DNA of 64,000 nucleotides, taken from assembly GCF_000209165.1 (NCBI RefSeq), contig NC_009046.1, positions 1,612,001 through 1,676,000 on the forward strand. Direction: 5' to 3'. The stretch comes from Scheffersomyces stipitis CBS 6054 (Eukaryota; Ascomycota; Pichiomycetes; Serinales; Debaryomycetaceae). The position numbers and the translations under genes were made by a program. The notes beneath the pieces are model-generated. The model was not told where the DNA came from. It did no database searches and saw only the letters and a program-made list of their open reading frames with translations. Shown here one piece after another: positions 22,845-32,201 of this stretch (its first letter is position 1; every line of letters starts with the position of its first letter).

Positions 22845-23138
22845 AGCAATAGCCTTCTTCACAATTATAGGCTTAACTCACTAACGACTTGAAAGATAGA
22901 TTTGTCTAGATTTACTACAAGGAGACTAGTTACATTTCCTTTCTATTAATGATAATAAATAGGTACATCTTAAAGGTGTTCATTATGTAGTGTTATAAAC
23001 ATATTTACAAGAGAGAAGTAGGTGCATTCACCAAGAAAAAAACCCAAACTAGATTATGTACAAATAAATAATTAGTCAGGGTCATGAATCATGATACAAG
23101 TTAATAATAGAAGAATTTTCATGTCACCACCCACTTGC

Positions 23139-25082
23139 TTAGTTCTTTGGTTCAGAAGAGTTTTCTGAAGAGGAATCGTTGTTCTTGTACAACTTTTCAA
23201 AGACCTTCAAGGACTCGTTTTGCAATTCCTCGGTCTTAGTCTTCAATTCAGCGGCATCAACTTCTTCACCGGCTTGAGCTTTGAGGACAATTTCTCTCAA
23301 AGCGGCAACCTGTTCTCTGACCTTGTCGGCATCAGCAGTTTCCAACTTGTCTTTGAATTCGTTCAAGGAGTTTTCGGTGTCGTTACACAATTGGTCGGCT
23401 CTGTTAGCGGATTCGATGGCTTCTCTTCTAGCCTTGTCGGATTCGGCAAACTTCTCGGCATCGTTGACCATCTTTTCGATTTCAGAGTCAGACAAACCGG
23501 AGGAACCAGCAACGGTAATGGAGGCGTCCTTGTTAGAGGCCTTGTCACGTGCAGAGACCTTGATGATACCATCAGTGTCAATGTCGAAGGTGACTTCGAT
23601 CTGTGGAACACCCTTTGGAGCAGGTGGGATACCAGACAATGTGAAGTTACCAATCAACTTGTTGTCTCTGGTCAATTCTCTTTCACCCTGGAAAACTCTA
23701 ATTTCGACCGAAGTTTGACCGGCCGAAGCAGTGGAGAAGATCTGCGACTTCTTGGCTGGAATGGTGGTGTTTCTAGAAATCAATCTGGCGAAAACACCTC
23801 CCATGGTCTCAATACCCAATGACAATGGGGTGACATCCAACAATACAACATCTGTCACTTCACCAGCCAAGATACCACCTTGAATGGCAGCACCCATAGC
23901 CACAGCTTCATCAGGGTTGACAGCCTTAGATGGCTCTCTACCAAAGATAGACTTCACGGTTTCAATGACCTTAGGCATTCTCGACATACCACCAACCAAG
24001 ATGACTTCCGAAATGTCGGAAGTGGACAAACCGGCATCCTTCAAGGCCTTCTTACATGGATCAACAGTCTTCTTAACCAAAGGTTCAACCAAGGTCTCGA
24101 ATTGGGATCTGGAGATCTTCTGGTTGATGTGCTTTGGACCTGAAGCATCAGCGGTGATGAAAGGCAAGTTAATTTCGGTCGAGACAGTCGAAGACAATTC
24201 GATCTTGGCCTTTTCGGCGGCTTCTCTGATTCTCTGGATAGCCATTCTGTCCTTTTCTAAGTCGATACCAGACTCCTTCTTGAAGTTGTCAACAATGTTT
24301 CTCACTACAGCAATGTCGAAATCTTCACCACCCAAGTGGGTGTCACCGTTGGTCGATTTGACTTCAAAAACACCAGCACCAATGTCCAAGATCGAGATAT
24401 CGAAAGTACCACCACCCAAGTCAAAGACGGCGACAACTTGACCGTCGTTCTTTTCCAAACCGTAGGCCAAGGCAGCAGCAGTAGGTTCGTTGACGACTCT
24501 CATCACATTCAAACCGACAATCTTACCGGCATCTTTGGTAGCTTGTCTCTGGGCGTCGTTGAAATAAGCAGGACAGGTAACGACGGCGTTCTTGACTGGC
24601 TTACCGAGGTTTGCTTCAGCGGTTTCCTTCATCTTGTTCAAGATGAAACCACCAATTTGTTGTGGAGAGTATTTCTCGCCACGGGCTTCAATCCAGGCAT
24701 CACCATTGTCGTGCTTGACAATTTTGTAAGGAACCTGATTCAAGTCTCTTTGCACTTCCTGGTCTTCGAAACGACGACCAATCAAACGCTTCGTGGCAAA
24801 TAAAGTGTTCTCTGGGTTGACAACAGCTTGACGCTTTGCTGGGATACCAACCAATCTTTCGCCTTCCTTGGTGAAGGCAACGATGGAAGGAGTGGTTCTG
24901 CCACCTTCGGCGTTCTCAATGATCTTTGGAACCTTACCTTCCATGATGGCTACAGCAGAGTTGGTGGTACCCAAATCAATGCCGATAACGGGACCGGAAG
25001 GAGCAGCAGAAGAGTTGAAACGGACAGCAGCTGCTGGAGCACGTGCGGCAGCAGACTTGAACGAGTTTCTAGCGGCTAACAT
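23139..25082 (-). CDS. SSC1: Mitochondrial Hsp70 chaperone Ssc1
   Basis: 647 residues, the length of mitochondrial Hsp70s. Residues 1-~28 are an Arg/Ala/Ser-rich presequence without acidic residues. The nucleotide-binding domain shows [46 protein letters not shown] and VGGMSRMP. The interdomain linker [10 protein letters not shown] leads to the substrate-binding domain, and the helical lid ends in a Ser/Glu/Asn tail. Ssc1 is the ATPase of the TIM23 import motor and folds matrix proteins with Mdj1 and Mge1. Codon usage is strongly biased to preferred codons, as expected for high expression; that bias creates long antisense ORFs which are not genes. A heat-shock element lies 160 bp upstream. 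Confidence 0.98.
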   Translation of the reverse strand: MLAARNSFKSAAARAPAAAVRFNSSAAPSGPVIGIDLGTTNSAVAIMEGKVPKIIENAEGGRTTPSIVAFTKEGERLVGIPAKRQAVVNPENTLFATKRLIGRRFEDQEVQRDLNQVPYKIVKHDNGDAWIEARGEKYSPQQIGGFILNKMKETAEANLGKPVKNAVVTCPAYFNDAQRQATKDAGKIVGLNVMRVVNEPTAAALAYGLEKNDGQVVAVFDLGGGTFDISILDIGAGVFEVKSTNGDTHLGGEDFDIAVVRNIVDNFKKESGIDLEKDRMAIQRIREAAEKAKIELSSTVSTEINLPFITADASGPKHINQKISRSQFETLVEPLVKKTVDPCKKALKDAGLSTSDISEVILVGGMSRMPKVIETVKSIFGREPSKAVNPDEAVAMGAAIQGGILAGEVTDVVLLDVTPLSLGIETMGGVFARLISRNTTIPAKKSQIFSTASAGQTSVEIRVFQGERELTRDNKLIGNFTLSGIPPAPKGVPQIEVTFDIDTDGIIKVSARDKASNKDASITVAGSSGLSDSEIEKMVNDAEKFAESDKARREAIESANRADQLCNDTENSLNEFKDKLETADADKVREQVAALREIVLKAQAGEEVDAAELKTKTEELQNESLKVFEKLYKNNDSSSENSSEPKN

Positions 25083-25226
25083 CGTTGTTGTTTGGAGTGA
25101 AACGGAGTTGTAGATGTTTCTGGATAAGAAGAAACCTGAAAAGATGAAAATCGATCGTCGATTTTTCAGTGGAATTTTATTGCTATATATGCGAAAATTT
25201 TGTAGATAGGTGGGGTTACCCGGCGC

Positions 25227-25234
25227 TATATATT
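25227..25234 (-). promoter_or_regulatory. TATA element of SSC1
   Basis: TATATATT on the + strand (AATATATA on the coding strand), about 145 bp upstream of the SSC1 start and 8 bp from the heat-shock element. A second TATATAT occurs near 25184. Confidence 0.45.
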
Positions 25235-25242
25235 GTGTCAGC

Positions 25243-25255
25243 GAAGATTCGAGAA
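25243..25255 (-). promoter_or_regulatory. Heat-shock element upstream of SSC1
   Basis: GAAGATTCGAGAA is an exact match to the three-unit consensus GAAnnTTCnnGAA bound by the Hsf1 trimer. It lies 160 bp upstream of the SSC1 ATG beside a TATA element. Mitochondrial Hsp70 genes are known Hsf1 targets in yeasts, so this element probably gives basal and heat-induced expression. Confidence 0.8.
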
Positions 25256-25269
25256 TGACCCGGTGCAGT

Positions 25270-25275
25270 CACGTG
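25270..25275. promoter_or_regulatory. CACGTG E-box beside the SSC1 heat-shock element
   Basis: TCACGTGT context, 14 bp distal to the heat-shock element. It is a Cbf1-type core, compatible with control of mitochondrial genes in this clade. Confidence 0.4.
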
Positions 25276-25908
25276 TATTTAGCAGAAGAAATACTGGGGA
25301 AGATTAGATGAGGTTGTAGAAGAAAGATGGATAAATGAAACTGCTCTCTAATTGGAAGAAAGGTATGTAAGTTCTGTAATTGTAATTCCTGTTGTTAGTT
25401 TGGTTATTCTCAATGAAGAGATGAGAGCATACTGGGCCAGTTAGTTGAGCTTGATGGCATTTCTCGCTCGGCTCCGAAAGTAGGTCAGTATGTTTTTTCG
25501 CAGTCGTTTTAGAGAGAGTCAAGAGATGGTTGATGAAGAGAGAGAGACGCTGACTAGTCAAGCAGACATAAGTTATTCAAGTAGTTAGCAAGAGCTTCTC
25601 AGTCTATTGAGTATAGAAGTAATTTATTGAGATCCAGAAATTGCCTTCTTCTTACTACTCTGCTTTGGTCACTCAAAATTCTCGCTGTTTCTGTATTCTC
25701 GCGGTAGTTTCTCTGACACAATTCTCTCGCTAAACATCCGCACTCATCCAGAATTCCTCGCTATTTTTTCCCACCTTTCTTGTTAATTTTCTCCCTAGCG
25801 CAACTCTCGCTAGCCCCTGCATCTCCTTATGGCCTGATAACCACCATTTGGAACTATAACCACTTCAATTCCTATCTTTCTATTGACTACTCTCCTGCTT
25901 CCATCCAT

Positions 25909-26991
25909 ATGCTCAGAAATAAAACCCAGAAGGAGCTTCTTCAGCTCTCGAGACACATCATCCAACCGCTTCTTCCCAGTTTTTACAAGGGCCAGGCGGG
26001 CAAAGTCACAGTAATTGGAGGATGTGAAGACTATACTGGAGCTCCATTTTTCGGTGCCCATTCGGCTGCTCTAGTAGGAGCAGACTTGTCTCACGTAATC
26101 TGTGAAAAGGTGGCTGCTCCAATAATCAAGCTGTACTCCCCGGATCTCATGGTACACCCATACTTGTACGACTTGAACAATCCGGAAATCAAGGTGGACC
26201 TTTCTAGTCAAGAAATCGACCAGTTGCTCAAGTTGGACTATGAGGATTTGCTTAAAAACAACTACCCATCACTCAATGCAATCATAGAGAACAAAGTGTT
26301 ACCTAAAGTGTTGAAATTGCTAGACAGGACTGATATCGTGGTCGTGGGCCCAGGTTTTGGGCGGGATCCCCTTATGTTGAAGTCGCTTGCTCGTATCATA
26401 GAAGAAGTGAAGGTTCTCAACAAACACATCATCCTTGATGCTGATTCATTATTTCTAGTAAGCCTTAATCCAGCCTTAATTAAAAACTACCCCAAGGCCA
26501 TACTTACCCCCAACGTAGTTGAATTCCAGAGATTGGCTCTGAAGTTCGGAATCCAGACTAAGATCTCCGAAACCGACTTTTCGGCATTGCTAGACGAAAC
26601 AAGACGATTGTCGAAACTGCTAGGACGTGTTACTATCCTCAGAAAAGGTAAGCAGGAGCTTATAGTAAAGAACGACGACTATGTGGTCAACGACATTCAG
26701 GGCTCTAACAAAAGAGTAGGTGGTCAAGGCGATACTTTGACAGGAGCTCTTGCTACATTAGTCAACTGGTCCAATAACTACAGTGACGGATTATGGGATA
26801 CGGATAAGAAAGTTTTAAATCGTGACGAAGCTAACCTCTTGGCTTGCTTCACAGCTTCGGCTCTTGTAAGATTCTCGGCTCATAAGGCTTTCAAAAAATA
26901 CGGAAGGTCAATGCAAACGTCAAATGTCCATGAATTTTTGAAAGAAGCCTACGATGACTTATTCGAAGGCGAGAACTATTTGAAGTTGTAA
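25909..26991 (+). CDS. NNR2: ATP-dependent NAD(P)HX dehydratase
   Basis: 360 residues from the first in-frame ATG; the frame is open 43 codons further upstream but without ATG. The start is supported because the opening [16 protein letters not shown] aligns directly with the family N-terminus, leading into [18 protein letters not shown]. Other family marks: [50 protein letters not shown], and the ribokinase-like active-site loop GGQGDTLTG with its catalytic Asp. The enzyme uses ATP to convert damaged hydrated NADH/NADPH (S-NAD(P)HX) back to NAD(P)H, working with an NAD(P)HX epimerase. S. cerevisiae orthologue: YKL151C. A minimal uORF precedes it. Confidence 0.95.
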   Translation: MLRNKTQKELLQLSRHIIQPLLPSFYKGQAGKVTVIGGCEDYTGAPFFGAHSAALVGADLSHVICEKVAAPIIKLYSPDLMVHPYLYDLNNPEIKVDLSSQEIDQLLKLDYEDLLKNNYPSLNAIIENKVLPKVLKLLDRTDIVVVGPGFGRDPLMLKSLARIIEEVKVLNKHIILDADSLFLVSLNPALIKNYPKAILTPNVVEFQRLALKFGIQTKISETDFSALLDETRRLSKLLGRVTILRKGKQELIVKNDDYVVNDIQGSNKRVGGQGDTLTGALATLVNWSNNYSDGLWDTDKKVLNRDEANLLACFTASALVRFSAHKAFKKYGRSMQTSNVHEFLKEAYDDLFEGENYLKL

Positions 26992-27433
26992 TGGGCTTAT
27001 AGAGTATGAATATATGACATTGTGGATATAATATGATATTTCGCAGTAATTCTACATTTATACTATATTTATAGAATGTATGCGATTTGTGAAAAATTGT
27101 TCAAAACGACAACATAGATGATATATGAACGTGATAAAACTGAATACTAGTATTTCGACTTAGACTTTTTGTTATTAGTTTATAATTCTGATTTGCTTTT
27201 CCAATATTGAATTCAAATCTATATCTGCATGTGCCCCACATTTCGCAGCCAATGCTAACTAAGGAAGAGCATTTCAAACTTGTCACAATTTAGAAATTGA
27301 TATATACACAAGTCTTGATTAGCCTCTTGAGTACTTTTATACCTCTTATTCAACAGTTCACCGCCTTGTTTTCACCAAAGGTTTTGATCTCTGGAGTCAC
27401 TGTTGACTGCCCGGAAATAGCATATCTATATCA

Positions 27434-27441
27434 TCACGTGA
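27434..27441. promoter_or_regulatory. TCACGTGA palindrome, distal, upstream of PEX20
   Basis: Exact 8-bp Cbf1-type site about 500 bp upstream of the PEX20 ATG; the first of a pair. Confidence 0.45.
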
Positions 27442-27630
27442 ATACCAAAATTCCGGCCAGGAAGGTAGGCACATTATACCCTTCACGTTGTGATAAGAAC
27501 ACCTTTCAAAATCCTGAAACTTTCTGAATCAAGTCAGTATCTACAATAAAAGCAGGATATAGTATAATTCTCTAAATATCAATCCAATTATTTCTTCTTT
27601 TCCAGCATATATTAACTTAGTGTTCTCCAC

Positions 27631-27638
27631 TCACGTGA
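27631..27638. promoter_or_regulatory. TCACGTGA palindrome, proximal, upstream of PEX20
   Basis: Exact 8-bp Cbf1-type site about 300 bp upstream of the PEX20 ATG; the second of a pair. Confidence 0.45.
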
Positions 27639-27936
27639 TATCCGATCTTCAGAGCCGAGGAAATACGAACGAAGTTGTCCAATTTCCCCATGAAAACTAG
27701 AATGATGAAGAATCAACTTATTCTTTCTCCCATTTCTAGAAAGTCAGTCGCAAGTACTACACCTTTTCAGAAGAAGCATCATTATCAAAATATATATAAG
27801 TTCTTGAATCATCAGAACACTATCGACGCATTTTTCCAGTAGATGACCGGGCTTTTGTCTTATCTTCATTATTCAGCAATTTGAATTTTTACAATCAAAT
27901 TATTCCTAAATCAAGTACCATATTCCACCAAATAAA

Positions 27937-29187
27937 ATGGACGCTTCTTCTTGTGGACCTTCCAGCGCTTTGGCAAACCTTTCCAAACACACTCAGCGTG
28001 ACAACACTCTTCAGAACGAGTATGCAGCCAAAAATGCCCAACTCCGGACTGGCCCAGCCGGTTTTCGCCAGAATGGAAATGCTGTAGATGCCAGATTGAA
28101 TGCTGAGTTCCACAACTTTCAAGGAAATGGATTAGGAGCCGAATTTCCAGCCTTTGCTGGAACCCCTTCTTTTCAGCAACAAGCTCAACACTTAAACCAG
28201 CAGCAGTTTCAGCCAAACAATGCTGGCTGGGTCCAGGACTTCTCGGGCTTGTCTATCAGTAACCAGCCACAGCAAGTAGGTCATCCTCAAAGTGACTGGC
28301 ACCAGCAGTTTCTTCAACAACAGCAACATCACCATCAACAGCAGCAATTTGAGCAGCAGAATATTCAGCAGGGTCAGCAGTTTGCACCAAATTATGCCCT
28401 GAGTGCCTTTTCTATGAATATGAGAACCAATTTGTCTACGCCTTTATATGCCCAGCAGCAAGTTCAAACTGGCGCACTGCTTACGGAGCACCAGGAGATT
28501 CATAAAATGGAACAGGAGAAACAGCTTTTTGATTCCCATTTTGATCAACTTGAGAAGGAATTGAACCAACAGCTGCAGGAAAAGCCAGAAGTAGAGGTAC
28601 AAGTAGACAAAGTTGAAAACGAGCAGTTTGCTGAGACAGCTAGACAAATCGAAAATTCCTTGCGACAATTCGACACTGCTGATGCTGCAACTAAAGCAAA
28701 GATAGAGAACTCAGACTTCTTGAAGTTGATGAGCTCCATTTCCAACAAACAAGTAGTATTGGATGGCGACAAATTGGTAGACTCTACAGGCCAGGATATT
28801 CGCGAAAATGTGAACGAACCTTTGCAACAAATCAGTAGACCTGACTATCATGATCCTATTCACGACATACCCGTTCCTGTGCGGCCGATCACGAGAAATC
28901 CGGCTCAGGCTGAAATACAGCAAGAAGCCAGACCAGAACAGATTAACAAATTACCGGATCCTTTATCCCATATGCAAGATGGACTGTTAGGCGACGTCTA
29001 TGATGCCTTATCCGCAGCTAAAGTAGTCTCAGGTGGACAAGTCAAGACAGGAGACTGGGTGGATGAAGATGACGAGTGGCTTGATATGACTACTCCATCT
29101 ATAAGCAGGCCAAAGAAGGCAAGCATCATGGCAGACCATTGGCAAGAAGTGTATGACGACTATAGAAATGACGATGATTTTCATTAG
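27937..29187 (+). CDS. PEX20: Peroxin Pex20, co-receptor for PTS2 protein import
   Basis: 416 residues. The N-terminus MDASSCGPSSALANLSKH carries the conserved cysteine (Cys6) and a lysine 11 residues later (Lys17), the spacing seen in Pex20/Pex5-type receptors that are ubiquitinated for recycling. Two WxxxF motifs that bind Pex14/Pex13 are visible: WVQDF at 98-102 and WHQQF at 121-125. A glutamine-rich tract follows (about 28310-28390), then a charged helical region, and a C-terminal Pex7-binding-type block around DDEWLDM and ASIMADHWQEVYDDY. Pex20 works with Pex7 to bring PTS2-bearing enzymes such as thiolase to peroxisomes. S. cerevisiae uses Pex18/Pex21 instead, so this is the ancestral form. 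Confidence 0.9.
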   Translation: MDASSCGPSSALANLSKHTQRDNTLQNEYAAKNAQLRTGPAGFRQNGNAVDARLNAEFHNFQGNGLGAEFPAFAGTPSFQQQAQHLNQQQFQPNNAGWVQDFSGLSISNQPQQVGHPQSDWHQQFLQQQQHHHQQQQFEQQNIQQGQQFAPNYALSAFSMNMRTNLSTPLYAQQQVQTGALLTEHQEIHKMEQEKQLFDSHFDQLEKELNQQLQEKPEVEVQVDKVENEQFAETARQIENSLRQFDTADAATKAKIENSDFLKLMSSISNKQVVLDGDKLVDSTGQDIRENVNEPLQQISRPDYHDPIHDIPVPVRPITRNPAQAEIQQEARPEQINKLPDPLSHMQDGLLGDVYDALSAAKVVSGGQVKTGDWVDEDDEWLDMTTPSISRPKKASIMADHWQEVYDDYRNDDDFH

Positions 29188-30686
29188 CCGGGACAATCGA
29201 CTTAATTGTATGTATTATCGCATCAAGGGACTTCCGCACTAAAACAGGTATTTATTGGTATATCAGGGTGTTAATTAATATAACGTAGTAGAGTTAAGTA
29301 ATAATGCGTAGTGCTGATAACTGAAATGGCAGAACATAATGTATTCTTTTTAGGTAATGGCAATACAAATTCAGTGGCAGAAGTCGAAAATCGCACCCTA
29401 AATTCAGATCAAGATTTAGAATCACACCTACTTTTAGTTGATTCTTCTTAAAGTTTAAGTTTCTTACTCAGCTGTTCTGCGAAAAATTTGCACCCAATTT
29501 TTCCGATCGTATTCTCAGGAACTCACGGATAAACCTTGACAAGCCTCCGTCAACCGATTCAACGGTGAAACAGGGTCGTGTTGTCTTGTGCCTATATCCA
29601 GTTTATCGATGTTGTAATCGTGCAGACAACAATGGGAACCTGCTCTGCTTTCCTGTGCAAGTGTATCTGGAATGTCTTGAGACGGCAGTTTACGTCATAG
29701 ATGCAATCTGTATCTGGCCATCCCTAACTATCGTGGTAGACTTGCTATCTTTTTAGAGTGGTGTGTTTCCTATTTGCGATTACTGCTATCCACTGTGTAG
29801 TACCACTATTATTGCTGTAGATACTATTGTTGCAATATGCTGAGAGACGTATTATTGATACTGCTCGAACAAAATGCAACCAAATAAAGAAATATTTTAA
29901 TATTTTATCGTAACAGATTTGATCTCAACCGTTTTAGATAAATCGTAAAGCTTACAATTTGCCTTACAATTCGCTGGCAAATCCGTTAGTATAGCATTGG
30001 AATCTTCCATAATTGCCACCACACCAGGTTCTGCATTTGACTGTAGCCTTCAGTCTCTTTGAAACAGGATTTGTTCTTCTTTCATGACCTGCCCCTCCTC
30101 CACTAACAGTATATCTGTTAGCCTTTCCCAAATTGTTGGGCCAGGCAAGATGGCAAAACCTCGAACTCCACGCCTTTACAAACAAGTCTTCTACATCTTC
30201 CAGCTCTACCACTACGATCTAGACCTACGGTACTACGACGTCTCGTTGCGTTCACATATCCACCCGAAAAACGCTAACAAAGACGCCTTCCTTGAAGTGA
30301 CATCATCAAACAGTAACACCAAAAAAAAATTCAACATTTTTTAATAACGTCCGCCTGCACACAGCCCCAAATCTTGCTTTCGGACTTTTGGTCTGCCCGT
30401 TAACACTCTTTGCCTAGGTTACACAATCTACCCGTAGGTGGCAGAAACAGGGATCACCCGCCTATATAAGCTTGGGCGATCGCATAGCAACAGCAGTGTC
30501 TGTTTTTTTGCTTCTGTTTACAACTTGTTACACGTACTTAAGCCTACGGTTCATTTTTCACATCTCAATATTTCTATACCACTCTACCAGAGTTAATCCG
30601 AATTGGCTATTTTTCCGTGCATCGCATAGTCAATTTCTTCAACATATTAATTATACTAGATTCCACTAATTCTAGAGAAGCTCAAC
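29188..30686. other. Intergenic region PEX20-GPD1
   Basis: 1.5 kb. ORFs of 60-86 codons occur on both strands (29565-29756 +, 29964-30212 -, 30084-30344 +) but none shows a motif I recognise. The last 220 bp before GPD1 contain a TATA box and no ATG. A TACTAAC-like branch-point string at 29985-29991 (minus) has no matching donor and is treated as chance. Confidence 0.45.
30463..30469 (+). promoter_or_regulatory. TATA box of GPD1
   Basis: TATATAA, 218 bp upstream of the GPD1 ATG. It is flanked by a relatively GC-rich segment with CACCCG and CTACCCGTAGG strings, and no ATG intervenes before the start codon. This fits a strong, inducible yeast promoter. Confidence 0.6.
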
Positions 30687-31799
30687 ATGACCGCTACTAC
30701 TATTCCTTACAACATCCCTTCGCGTTTCAGAATTGCAATTATCGGCTCCGGGAACTGGGGTACGGCCGTCGCCAAAATCGTATCTGAAAACACAGCTGAA
30801 AAATCGGATATCTTCGAGCCCATCGTTAAGATGTGGGTTTTTGAAGAAGATGTCCAGGGAAGAAAATTGACGGAAATCATAAACAATGACCACGAAAATG
30901 TCCGTTATTTGCCAGGAGTGCAATTGCCAGAAAACTTGGTAGCCGTCCCAGACATCGTCGACACAGTTAAAGATGCTGATTTGCTCATTTTCAACGTTCC
31001 ACACCAGTTTTTGGGCAGAATCTGCAAGCAATTGATCGGCAAAGTTTCTCCATCTGTGAGAGCTATCTCGTGTTTGAAAGGTTTGGAAGTCAATTCCGAC
31101 GGCTGCAAATTGTTGTCTCAAGTAGTCACAGACACTTTGGGAATCTACTGTGGTGTCTTGTCTGGAGCCAACATCGCCAATGAAGTTGCTAGACAAAGAT
31201 GGTCCGAAACCTCAATCGCATATACAGCTCCAAAGGACTTCCGTGGTCCTGGACTCGACATTGACGATTTCGTCTTGAAACAAGCTTTCCACAGACCTTA
31301 CTTCCACGTTAGAGTTATTGAAGATGTCATTGGTGCTTCTATAGCTGGTGCTCTCAAGAATGTCGTGGCCATTGCAGTGGGTCTCGTAGAAGGCGCTGGA
31401 TGGGGTGACAATGCCAAGGCTGCTATCATGAGAATTGGTATCAAGGAAACTATCCGGTTTGCTTCTTACTACAAGAAGTTTGGCATCAGAGGCGCAGCTC
31501 CAGAGCCCACTACATTTACAGAAGAAAGTGCCGGTGTGGCCGATCTTATCACTACATGTTCCGGGGGTAGAAACGTCAAGGTCGCCAGATACATGGTCGA
31601 AAATGGTGTCGATGCCTGGGAAGCTGAAAAGATATTGTTGAACGGGCAGAGTTCACAAGGTATCTTGACTGCAAAGGAAGTGCACGAGCTCTTGGAGAAC
31701 TTTGACTTGAAGGAGGAATTCCCCTTGTTCGAAGCAACTTATGCGGTAATTTACCAAAACCATTCTGTGGACGACTTCCCAGCATTGTTGGAGTGTTAA
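30687..31799 (+). CDS. GPD1: NAD-dependent glycerol-3-phosphate dehydrogenase
   Basis: 370 residues. The Rossmann motif GSGNWGTAVAK starts at residue 20, and MWVFEE, YLPGVQLP, ISCLKGLEV, LSGANIANEVA, the catalytic-lysine region GALKNVVA and ESAGVADLITTCSGGRN follow in family order. The enzyme reduces dihydroxyacetone phosphate to glycerol-3-phosphate for glycerol synthesis, osmotic adjustment and NADH re-oxidation, and for lipid synthesis. The N-terminus before the Rossmann fold is only ~19 residues and lacks the PTS2-bearing extension known in S. cerevisiae Gpd1. I found no CTG codon in the whole gene. Gpd1 and Gpd2 orthology cannot be separated here. Confidence 0.97.
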   Translation: MTATTIPYNIPSRFRIAIIGSGNWGTAVAKIVSENTAEKSDIFEPIVKMWVFEEDVQGRKLTEIINNDHENVRYLPGVQLPENLVAVPDIVDTVKDADLLIFNVPHQFLGRICKQLIGKVSPSVRAISCLKGLEVNSDGCKLLSQVVTDTLGIYCGVLSGANIANEVARQRWSETSIAYTAPKDFRGPGLDIDDFVLKQAFHRPYFHVRVIEDVIGASIAGALKNVVAIAVGLVEGAGWGDNAKAAIMRIGIKETIRFASYYKKFGIRGAAPEPTTFTEESAGVADLITTCSGGRNVKVARYMVENGVDAWEAEKILLNGQSSQGILTAKEVHELLENFDLKEEFPLFEATYAVIYQNHSVDDFPALLEC

Positions 31800-32201
31800 T
31801 TCTCCATTTTTATAAATCCTACGGTTGCATATATATAGGGAAATAGCTTAATAGCCGGGTATAGTACATAATCTTATTTATAATTAGACTTTTTGAGGGA
31901 TCCACATTTTTCTGGGTGCCAAACTCCAAAACCATTATATTATAGTGATGTGCATGACTTTTGAAGACTGCTCTCCCCACAATGAGGTGTTACTCGGCAA
32001 TCCAACCAATCACACAACCTGTGCTCATTTATATTCATTGACACTTGTAACCATTTATTCACTATTTATTCTAGTTTTCTAAAGGGTGGCTGCGAAAAAT
32101 GAGATTCTGCAGCAGAAAAAATACATTTTTATGAAAATTAATCAACCTAACAATTTTTTAGTTTTTCTATTGAAAAGATATTGTCTTAAAAGTCAAGAGT
32201 C
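31800..32201. other. Convergent gap GPD1-phospholipase B
   Basis: About 400 bp between two 3' ends, AT-rich, with several polyadenylation-like TATATA/AATAA stretches. No gene is seen. Confidence 0.5.

Larger units (their letters stand above)
25083..25908. other. Divergent promoter region SSC1-NNR2
   Basis: 826 bp between the divergent SSC1 and NNR2 genes. The SSC1-proximal part holds TATA elements, the heat-shock element and a CACGTG. The NNR2-proximal part is rich in TTCTCGC repeats and contains a two-codon upstream ORF (ATG GCC TGA, 25829-25837). Confidence 0.55.
26992..27936. other. Intergenic region NNR2-PEX20
   Basis: 945 bp without a supported gene. Two exact TCACGTGA palindromes lie 197 bp apart (27434 and 27631) in the PEX20 promoter. 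Confidence 0.5.

Noticed and set aside
23220..25113. Long + strand ORFs (up to 200 codons) opposite SSC1
   Set aside because: They are antisense shadows caused by the strong codon bias of SSC1. They have no ATG-led domain and the minus-strand protein is certain.
29964..30212. 82-codon minus ORF and a TACTAAC branch-point-like string at 29985-29991 with CAG at 29974-29976
   Set aside because: No GTATGT donor exists upstream on the minus strand before GPD1, and the possible second exons are very short.
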